Positions 1 to 5,047 of a stretch of DNA of 5,047 bases are shown piece after piece. A program made the position numbers and the translations under genes. Every line of letters begins with the position of its first letter. The stretch's first letter is position 1. Below the pieces are notes generated by a model. It saw only the letters and a program-made list of their open reading frames with translations. It searched no databases and was not told the origin of the DNA. Source of the DNA: Methanobacteriota archaeon (lineage in GTDB: Archaea; Thermoplasmatota; Poseidoniia; Poseidoniales; Thalassarchaeaceae); contig PBPV01000036.1 of assembly GCA_002724815.1 (NCBI GenBank), positions 4,589-9,635 of the forward strand. The letters run 5' to 3'.

Positions 1-1394
1 CCCTGCCAGTCTGAGTCATTCTCAGATTGTGCTGCCGTGATACGAAGCAACTCATCGATGGGATCTAGTCCAGCATTTTCGGCCAAGATTCTCGGAATGG
101 ATTCAAGTGCCGCGGCAAAACCCTCTATTGCCATCTGCTCACGACCAGGAATGGTTTCTGCATGTCGTCGCAACCGGCGGGCCAATGCAATTTGAGTCGC
201 CCCTCCTCCGGGCAACAACTGTGGTTCACGAACCAGTTGACAAGCCACTCCGAGTGCATCATCAAAGGCCCGTTCGGCCTCTTCTAGTCGCATCTGTGTG
301 GAGCCACGAATGACGACAGTGACACCTTTGGTTTGTGAGCCTTCAATGATGGTGTGTTCAACACCTTGCCACTTTTTCTCAAGAATGGATTCAAACCGAC
401 CAATGTCCGTTTCCTGAATGTCCTCAAGATTGTACACAGGTCGGGCACCTGTGGCTCTGCAAATGTGTTCAATCTCGGGTCGCTCGACCCTTCGATACGC
501 TAGAATCCCTGCTGCGGATAGCATCGCATGTGCTTCTTCTTCGATTCCATCTCTGACCACTAGACAATCGACCTTCGCAGCCTTGAGTAAATCGATTCTC
601 GATTGCAACTGTGCTCGAGCACGGGTGTGAAACTCGTCAATTGCACCTAGATTGGTAATTTTGAGGCTCGCTTCAAGTTCAGGCTTCCGATGCTCCAGCC
701 CACCATCCAATACCAGGATGCGCCCGTGTTGGTTCATCATCTTCATTTCTCGATGCAATCTAGCCTTGACCAATACAATCCCTGGAATCAGCTCGCTGTC
801 CTTAATGGAACCACTTCGTTCGGTAATGATTCGTACGTGTTCTGGATTTCCAGAGCCGGTGGCTTTGGCGGCATCATGGGCCAACTTCGCGAGGATTTCT
901 TGCATGCCCACATCTCCTTTCCCTGCCAAACTGGTCATCACCGAGGAAAGCGAAGTCGCATCATCTGCGCCCCTGGATATCTCTGTAAGAGCCTGTTCGA
1001 TTACGGGCCCACTCATTCTGTACCCACTACAAATGATGGTGGGGTGAACACCGCGATCGACCAATTCAAGTGCATTAACCAGTAATTCTGCAGTCAGGAT
1101 GACGGTTGATGTTGTTCCATCTCGTACTTCATCATCCTGAGCGCGAGAGGTGGAAATCAGCATCTTAGCCGTTGGATGTTCGACCTTTGCCGTTTCCAAC
1201 ACGGTGACACCATCGTTGGTCACAAGGGTTGAGCCATCGGTTCCAACAAGCAATTTGTCTAGGCCTTTAGGTCCCAGAGTACTGCGAACAGCATCGGCTA
1301 GAGCCACCGCCGCAGTAACGTTGTTTCGAAGGGCTTGTCGCCCTGCAACTCGCTCGGTGTCCTCCAAGACCTTGTCTTGTTCCTGCTGCACCAT
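1..1394 (-). CDS. Group II chaperonin (thermosome/Cpn60) subunit, C-terminus beyond left edge
   Basis: ATP-driven cytosolic folding chamber subunit of the archaeal thermosome/eukaryotic CCT family. The minus frame is open from ATG at 1394 to the left edge, giving 464 codons of a usual ~540, so about 75 C-terminal residues are missing. Landmarks in order: TLGPKG phosphate loop (residues 39-44), NDG (60-62), the DGTT catalytic loop (92-95, preceded by Arg91 where the family has Gly), the nucleotide-sensing TSLAGKG loop (154-160, Lys159), apical domain with helical protrusion (about 195-345), Asp379 in FDDAL as the likely second ATPase Asp, PGGGAT (395-400) followed by Gln401 where the family usually has Glu, and ENAGLDPID (439-447). 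The start was chosen because it is the first ATG after the in-frame TAG at 1467-1469 and gives a family-like N-terminus; a GTG at 1406 would add four residues. It is divergent from the sHSP-dnaK pair. Family identity is very secure. Two unusual pocket residues suggest a diverged paralogue, which is inference. Confidence 0.95.
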   Translation of the reverse strand, partial: MVQQEQDKVLEDTERVAGRQALRNNVTAAVALADAVRSTLGPKGLDKLLVGTDGSTLVTNDGVTVLETAKVEHPTAKMLISTSRAQDDEVRDGTTSTVILTAELLVNALELVDRGVHPTIICSGYRMSGPVIEQALTEISRGADDATSLSSVMTSLAGKGDVGMQEILAKLAHDAAKATGSGNPEHVRIITERSGSIKDSELIPGIVLVKARLHREMKMMNQHGRILVLDGGLEHRKPELEASLKITNLGAIDEFHTRARAQLQSRIDLLKAAKVDCLVVRDGIEEEAHAMLSAAGILAYRRVERPEIEHICRATGARPVYNLEDIQETDIGRFESILEKKWQGVEHTIIEGSQTKGVTVVIRGSTQMRLEEAERAFDDALGVACQLVREPQLLPGGGATQIALARRLRRHAETIPGREQMAIEGFAAALESIPRILAENAGLDPIDELLRITAAQSENDSDWQ

Positions 1395-1442
1395 TGCCTT
1401 CGCCACCCGCAACCCCGTCTTGAATCCGACGCTTTGCAATGC

Positions 1443-1452
1443 TTCATATAGG
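1443..1452 (-). promoter_or_regulatory. Candidate TATA box for chaperonin gene
   Basis: Read on the minus strand the site is CCTATATGAA. It would place transcription start near 1420, about 25 bases before the ATG at 1394. A GGGTGG stretch shortly before that ATG could be a weak ribosome binding site. An alternative is TTGTATAG at 1474-1467, which would give a leader of about 50 bases. Position-based and tentative. Confidence 0.3.
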
Positions 1453-1466
1453 ACTAGATTGTGCCA

Positions 1467-1474
1467 CTATACAA
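1467..1474 (+). promoter_or_regulatory. Candidate TATA box for sHSP-dnaK operon
   Basis: CTATACAA is centred about 33 bases before the ATG at 1503. Archaeal TATA boxes usually sit about 26-30 bases before the transcription start, which would put initiation near 1496-1500 and leave an almost leaderless mRNA. This fits the lack of a clear Shine-Dalgarno sequence before 1503. The site is a weak match and the call rests mainly on position. Confidence 0.35.
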
Positions 1475-1502
1475 CCGCGAGTTAAGTAGTGGGTGTTCAA
1501 TC

Positions 1503-2129
1503 ATGGCACAAGACGACTGGGAAGACCAAATTCTGAAGCAAATGGTGGAGATGTTTCGCTCCATGGGACTTGATGTCAGTGAGAAAGAGTTGTCTCGGAT
1601 GATGGGGGATATCCAATCACAATTTGAGAGCATGGGGATTGACCCTGAAAAGATCCGTACTGGCGATTTGAAGATCAATCTACAAGGTGACTTCGGCAAC
1701 CTAGGCGAGATGCTTGGAAAGGGTGGAATGCCCGACCTCAGCGAGATGTTCGCAAACATGGGTGTGGACGTCAAGATGGGGCGCAATGAGCCCGAACCTG
1801 TTGAAGTTCAAGTCGAAGAAACCGAAGAAGAGGATGACATTAAGCAAGTTCCAATAGCAGACATTTTCGTCGATGGGAGTTCGATGAACATCACGATTGA
1901 TGTCTCACGACACGATGAACTGGATGATTCAGAACTAGAATTGAATCTTACCGGTGGAGGCTCAACACTCCAGTTAATGCGTACGACACAAATGCGCCCA
2001 CTCCAGCGTTTTGAGTTGCCAAAGGCAGCTGAGAGCGTGGACGGTTGGGAACTAAACAACGGCATCTTGGATATCACACTCACCTTGCGCGATCAAACGG
2101 AATCGGCAACCCCTGAAGGAGGAAATTGA
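1503..2129 (+). CDS. Hsp20/alpha-crystallin (GvpH-like) small heat-shock protein
   Basis: Predicted ATP-independent holdase of 208 aa that would keep unfolding proteins soluble for DnaK. The C-terminal alpha-crystallin-like domain (about 116-196) is recognised from the PIADIF opening, hydrophobic beta strands, the [12 protein letters not shown] segment (170-181) and NNGILDITL (185-193), matching the conserved G-x-L element (here GIL). Residues 1-92 are predicted helical and methionine-rich (12 Met in 92) and carry three F-x-[S/N]-M-G-hydrophobic-D motifs. Residues 96-112 form a Glu/Asp-rich linker. The C-terminal tail after the domain lacks the IxI/V motif that many sHSPs use to build large oligomers; haloarchaeal GvpH proteins have a similar plan. 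A GTG at 1461 would extend the frame by 14 residues, but that would place the candidate TATA box inside the gene, so ATG 1503 is preferred. It ends one base before dnaK. Domain call is good; specific role is inferred. Confidence 0.8.
   Translation: MAQDDWEDQILKQMVEMFRSMGLDVSEKELSRMMGDIQSQFESMGIDPEKIRTGDLKINLQGDFGNLGEMLGKGGMPDLSEMFANMGVDVKMGRNEPEPVEVQVEETEEEDDIKQVPIADIFVDGSSMNITIDVSRHDELDDSELELNLTGGGSTLQLMRTTQMRPLQRFELPKAAESVDGWELNNGILDITLTLRDQTESATPEGGN
1554..1769 (+). repeat. Three dispersed F-x-[S/N]-M-G-hydrophobic-D protein motifs
   Basis: FRSMGLD (residues 18-24, bases 1554-1574), FESMGID (41-47, 1623-1643) and FANMGVD (83-89, 1749-1769) share six of seven positions in character. They are similar at protein level but differ in codons (for example TTT versus TTC for Phe, and GGA versus GGT for Gly), so this is not a recent DNA duplication. 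The spacing is uneven (23 and 42 residues). Confidence 0.7.
2116..2123 (+). promoter_or_regulatory. Ribosome binding site of dnaK, within the end of the sHSP gene
   Basis: AAGGAGGA is a near-perfect Shine-Dalgarno sequence ending seven bases before ATG 2131. It lies in the last codons of the upstream gene, whose TGA is at 2127-2129. A ribosome finishing the sHSP would be placed to reinitiate on dnaK. The strength of this site contrasts with the absence of one before ATG 1503, which is the usual archaeal pattern of a leaderless first gene and SD-led internal genes. Confidence 0.85.
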
Positions 2130-2130
2130 A

Positions 2131-4017
2131 ATGGCAAAAATACCTGTAATTGGAATTGATTTAGGAACGACAAACAGTTGTGTAGCAACGATTGAAGGAG
2201 GCGAAGCAATTGTCATCGCTAATGCGGAAGGTGCTCGAACCACACCCAGTGTCGTGGCGTTCGCCAAAGATGGTGAGCGGCTCGTGGGTGTCACTGCGAA
2301 GCGTCAGGCAGTCACCAACAACGAGCGGACATTCATGTCCGTGAAGCGTGAGATGGGTACAGATTGGAAAGAGGGTGTAGACGATAGTGAGTACACACCA
2401 CAAGAGATCTCTGCATTCATTCTACAGAAACTGAAGGCGGATGCCGAGGCCTACCTTGGACAAGATGTCAAGCAAGCCGTCATTACCTGTCCTGCTTATT
2501 TCACAGATGCCCAACGCAAGGCCACCAAAGATGCGGGGCGTATTGCCGGTCTTGAGGTTCTACGAATCATCAACGAACCCACTGCTGCCGCGCTAGCCTA
2601 TGGTGTGGACAAAGAAGACGATCAAACCATCCTTGTATTCGATCTCGGCGGTGGTACATTCGACGTCTCTGTCCTTGAAATCTATCAGGTTGATGACCAA
2701 CCTCAAATCGAAGTCAAGGCAACTGCAGGAAACAACCGTTTGGGTGGTGATGATTTTGATGAGCGTGTTATTCATTGGTGTGTCTCTGAATTCAAGAAGA
2801 GCAGTGGCATCGATTTGTCTGGTGATAATCAAGCCATGAGCCGATTGAAGGAAGCAGCTGAGAAGGCAAAGATCGAACTCAGCGGTACCCAAACCAGTCA
2901 CATCAATCTGCCCTTCATCACGATGAAGGACGGTAATCCAGAACACTTGGATCTGAATCTCTCGCGTGCCCAATTCGATGACTTGACCGCAGACTTGGTG
3001 GAGGCCACCATGGGCCCAACCCGGCGAGCCATGAAGGACGCGGGTGTCAAAGCTGGAGACGTTGACAAGATTCTCCTGGTCGGTGGCAGTACTCGCATCC
3101 CTGCAGTTCAAGCCGCCATTGAAAAAGAAGCTGGGAAGGCGCCATTCAAGGGCATCAATCCCGACGAAGCCGTGGCCATGGGTGCAGCCCTTCAGGCAGG
3201 TATCATCGTCGGCGATGAAGGAGTCACAGATGTGTTGCTACTCGACGTTACACCACTCAGCTTGGGAATCGAGACCCTCGGTGGTGTCGCCACACCCATG
3301 ATTGAACGGAACACTACGATTCCGACCCGAAGATCAGAGGTGTTCAGTACAGCTGCAGACAATCAACCGGCTGTGGAAGTTCATGTTCTCCAAGGTGAGC
3401 GAAAGTTTGCTAAGGACAATGTGACTCTGGGTAAATTCTTCCTTGAAGGAATCCCTCAGGCACCACGCGGAATTCCGAAAATCGAGGTCACATTTGACAT
3501 CGATGCAAATGGAATCGTGAGCGTCTCCGCCAAGGATATGGGAACCGGCAAGGAACAATCAATTCGAATTGAGAGCGCGACCAGCCTCTCAGAAGATGAA
3601 ATTCAGCAAAAGATCTCCGAGGCTGAACAATTTGCAGCGGAGGATGAAGAGCGCCAAAAGAAGGTCGAGTTGCGCAATACTGCGGACAATATCGTCTATC
3701 AAACTCGACGAACTCTCAAGGAAGCTGGAGACAAACTCGAAGGCGAAGACACCTCTGCAGTCGAAGGCAAATTAACGGAACTTGAGGCCATGATTCGAAC
3801 CGATGAAGGACCCGTATCTGACGACGATCTCGATGAAGAGGCCATTCAGGCCAAGGTCCAAGAGTTGGAAGAAGCCATGCATGGAATCTCAGCCAAGTTG
3901 TACGAAGCTGCTGCCGCAAACATGGCAGAAGAAGGCGATGGTGACCACACCGGATTTGATGGTGCAGAAGACGTCGTCGATGCCGACTTTGAGGTTGTAG
4001 ACGAAGACGAAGACTGA
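2131..4017 (+). CDS. dnaK: Chaperone protein DnaK (Hsp70)
   Basis: Complete 628-aa cytosolic Hsp70 that binds and releases exposed hydrophobic peptide segments under ATP control, normally with DnaJ and GrpE. The nucleotide-binding domain (about 1-363) shows [10 protein letters not shown] (7-16), Lys72 (E. coli Lys70), Glu149 in INEPTAAA (E. coli Glu171), DLGGGTFD (171-178, with the catalytic Asp171 and Thr176) and the adenosine motif VGGSTRIP (317-324). The interdomain linker VLLLDVTP spans 368-375. The substrate-binding beta domain follows (about 376-485), then the helical lid (about 486-600) and an acidic tail with VVDADFEVV (615-623). It lacks the roughly 24-residue insert found after the IKRLIG-like segment in Gram-negative DnaK, so it is the short form seen in Gram-positive bacteria and archaea. 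Archaeal DnaK is generally regarded as acquired from bacteria. Translation is probably coupled to the sHSP one base upstream. No grpE or dnaJ adjoins it. Confidence 0.98.
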   Translation: MAKIPVIGIDLGTTNSCVATIEGGEAIVIANAEGARTTPSVVAFAKDGERLVGVTAKRQAVTNNERTFMSVKREMGTDWKEGVDDSEYTPQEISAFILQKLKADAEAYLGQDVKQAVITCPAYFTDAQRKATKDAGRIAGLEVLRIINEPTAAALAYGVDKEDDQTILVFDLGGGTFDVSVLEIYQVDDQPQIEVKATAGNNRLGGDDFDERVIHWCVSEFKKSSGIDLSGDNQAMSRLKEAAEKAKIELSGTQTSHINLPFITMKDGNPEHLDLNLSRAQFDDLTADLVEATMGPTRRAMKDAGVKAGDVDKILLVGGSTRIPAVQAAIEKEAGKAPFKGINPDEAVAMGAALQAGIIVGDEGVTDVLLLDVTPLSLGIETLGGVATPMIERNTTIPTRRSEVFSTAADNQPAVEVHVLQGERKFAKDNVTLGKFFLEGIPQAPRGIPKIEVTFDIDANGIVSVSAKDMGTGKEQSIRIESATSLSEDEIQQKISEAEQFAAEDEERQKKVELRNTADNIVYQTRRTLKEAGDKLEGEDTSAVEGKLTELEAMIRTDEGPVSDDDLDEEAIQAKVQELEEAMHGISAKLYEAAAANMAEEGDGDHTGFDGAEDVVDADFEVVDEDED

Positions 4018-4030
4018 ATCACTCAGTGAT
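4018..4030. repeat. Short perfect inverted repeat at the convergent gene ends
   Basis: ATCACT-C-AGTGAT is a perfect 6-bp inverted repeat with a single central base; as a hairpin it would be a 5-bp stem with a three-base loop. It covers the single base between the two stop codons and the last codons of the minus-strand gene. There is no following T-run on the plus strand, so a terminator role is weak. It could be chance. Confidence 0.35.
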
Positions 4031-5047
4031 CAATCGATGCAAAGTTCGCACATGGATACCCGTTGCACCATGGGCAACCATGGCGTTGGTCGAAGCACCC
4101 CAAGCTGTACCTGCAATGTCCAGGTGAGCCCATGGAATCTGTTCGCCATCTCTTTCCTGAACAAATTGTTTGAGGAAACCGGCGGCCGTACAAGCGCCAC
4201 CCCAGCGCCCCTTGCCAAGATTTTGCACATCAGCAATCTTTGAGCCTGTCATTTCTTTCTCAAAGGCCGGCAACAATGGCATGGGCCAGGCTATTTCGTC
4301 TTCGGCATTGCCTGCAGCATGAATTCGAGCGGACAATGAATCGTCATTCGACCAAAGGCCACTGGCTTCATGCCCCAAAGCGACCACACAAGCACCCGTA
4401 AGTGTCGCTAGATCAACGATGTACGACGGATTGAGTTCACCTGCTTTCCACAATCCATCAGATAGAACATTTCTTCCTTCAGCATCGGTGTTGAGCACTT
4501 CGATGGTTTTTCCAGAGTAGGTGTTGATGACATCACCTGGCCGGTAGGCACCTGCACTTGGCATATTCTCGGCCATGCAGGTAATTCCATTGACACGACC
4601 TGTATATCCACTTTCATACAAGGCGACAAACAGTCCGAAGACCGTTGCGGATCCATGCATATCGAACTTCATGTCCCACATTCCTGCGGAGGGCTTGATG
4701 GAAATGCCACCCGTATCGAAGGTAATTCCCTTGCCTACAATACAGGGCACTTGCTTGTTCTTTTCTGCAGTGGGATTGAGGCGGAAAAAGACCATACAGG
4801 GTTTTCTTTCACTGCCTTTACCCACCGCAATCACGCCGTGCATTCCTTCTTTTTGCAGACGAGCATAATCCCAAATTTCAACCTCAACATTGGGTTTGCC
4901 TTTCGCCCAATCTGTTGCGCGCTTCGCATATTCTTCCGGGTACATGACATTGGCAGGTTCATTGCCCAAATCACGTGCAATGTGAACTCCTTTGGAAATC
5001 GCAATTGATTTTGAAACTGCTGAGCTGAGAGCATCTTGATGCCGAGC
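4019..5047 (-). CDS. pepA: Leucyl aminopeptidase (M17, PepA-type), N-terminus beyond right edge
   Basis: Two-metal cytosolic exopeptidase that removes N-terminal residues from peptides, typically as a homohexamer. The frame is open from the right edge to TGA at 4019-4021, giving 342 residues that align by motif spacing with about residues 165 to the end of E. coli PepA; roughly 160 N-terminal residues are outside. The full metal and catalytic set is visible, numbered from the window edge: Lys106 and Asp111 in GKGITFD, Lys118 in SIKPSAG, Asp129 in MKFDMHG, and Asp188, Glu190 and Arg192 in NTDAEGR. The spacings (5, 18, 59, 2) equal those of E. coli Lys270, Asp275, Asp293, Asp352 and Glu354. The residue after NTDAEGR is Asn, where the family signature has Leu. 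Other family segments are ARDLGNEPANV, DLATLTGAC and HLDIAGTAW. It is convergent with dnaK, one base away, so it is transcribed separately. The promoter and true start are not in the window. Confidence 0.95.
   Translation of the reverse strand, partial: ARHQDALSSAVSKSIAISKGVHIARDLGNEPANVMYPEEYAKRATDWAKGKPNVEVEIWDYARLQKEGMHGVIAVGKGSERKPCMVFFRLNPTAEKNKQVPCIVGKGITFDTGGISIKPSAGMWDMKFDMHGSATVFGLFVALYESGYTGRVNGITCMAENMPSAGAYRPGDVINTYSGKTIEVLNTDAEGRNVLSDGLWKAGELNPSYIVDLATLTGACVVALGHEASGLWSNDDSLSARIHAAGNAEDEIAWPMPLLPAFEKEMTGSKIADVQNLGKGRWGGACTAAGFLKQFVQERDGEQIPWAHLDIAGTAWGASTNAMVAHGATGIHVRTLHRLITE

Larger units (their letters stand above)
1395..1502. promoter_or_regulatory. Divergent intergenic promoter region between chaperonin and sHSP-dnaK operon
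   Basis: This 108-bp gap separates the two divergent start codons, so promoters for both chaperone units should lie here or just inside the genes. Two TATA-like stretches are visible: CTATACAA at 1467-1474 and CATATAGG at 1445-1452 (CCTATATG on the minus strand). I saw no convincing BRE and no clear long palindrome that would mark a heat-shock repressor operator. Both neighbouring units encode chaperones, so shared heat-shock control from this gap is plausible, but this is inferred from arrangement and not from a recognised operator. Confidence 0.6.

Noticed and set aside
222..235. TGGTTC-AC-GAACCA inverted repeat
   Set aside because: It lies within the chaperonin coding sequence and is fully explained by codons of a conserved region; the arms are short.
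652..1085. Two overlapping plus-strand open frames of about 131 codons
   Set aside because: Both lie antisense to a chaperonin frame whose translation matches the family continuously; their translations show no family features.
1395..1466. N-terminal extension of the chaperonin up to the in-frame TAG at 1467-1469
   Set aside because: The frame is open for 24 codons but has no ATG there, and the family N-terminus is already accounted for from 1394.
1461..1502. GTG at 1461 as the start of the sHSP gene
   Set aside because: The added 14 residues look unlike a protein N-terminus, the extension would cover the candidate TATA box, and ATG 1503 followed by MAQDDWED is a natural start.
2593..3111. 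172-codon minus-strand open frame inside dnaK
   Set aside because: It is a shadow of the DnaK reading frame, with no recognisable domain and no plausible start context.
1..5047. CRISPR array, transposon, tRNA or rRNA
   Set aside because: No regularly spaced repeats, transposase-like frames, terminal inverted repeats or RNA-gene signatures were seen; five protein-linked regions account for nearly every base.

Overview
This window looks like archaeal chromosome, probably from a mesophilic euryarchaeon of the marine Poseidoniales/Thermoplasmatota kind. The signs are a group II (thermosome-type) chaperonin, a GvpH/Hsp20-like small heat-shock protein with a candidate TATA box just upstream of its start, a bacterial-style short-form DnaK as found in many mesophilic archaea, and balanced base composition (about 50% GC by eye). 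The domain call is fairly firm. The lineage call is inference from gene content, because no rRNA or tRNA is present.

Layout: (1) Bases 1-1394, minus strand: the N-terminal 464 codons of a group II chaperonin subunit, whose C-terminus lies beyond the left edge. (2) Bases 1395-1502: a 108-bp divergent intergenic region that must hold the promoters for both directions. (3) Bases 1503-2129, plus strand: a 208-aa protein with a methionine-rich N-terminal region, an acidic linker and an alpha-crystallin (Hsp20) domain. (4) Bases 2131-4017, plus strand: a complete 628-aa DnaK (Hsp70), one base after the preceding stop, with a strong Shine-Dalgarno sequence inside the end of the preceding gene. (5) Bases 4019-5047, minus strand: the C-terminal catalytic part of an M17 leucyl aminopeptidase, convergent with dnaK and one base away from it; its N-terminus lies beyond the right edge.

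The window is therefore a compact proteostasis locus. A chaperonin (foldase) diverges from a two-gene operon that couples a small heat-shock protein (holdase) to Hsp70. No grpE or dnaJ lies beside dnaK here. The aminopeptidase, which trims peptides released by proteolysis, is convergent and so not in the same transcription unit. Coding density is nearly total and no mobile element, CRISPR array or RNA gene was seen.

The most notable details are the sHSP-DnaK coupling, a triple F-x-[S/N]-M-G-hydrophobic-D motif in the sHSP N-terminal region, and two substitutions in near-invariant nucleotide-pocket motifs of the chaperonin (GDGTT to RDGTT, GGGAxE to GGGATQ).
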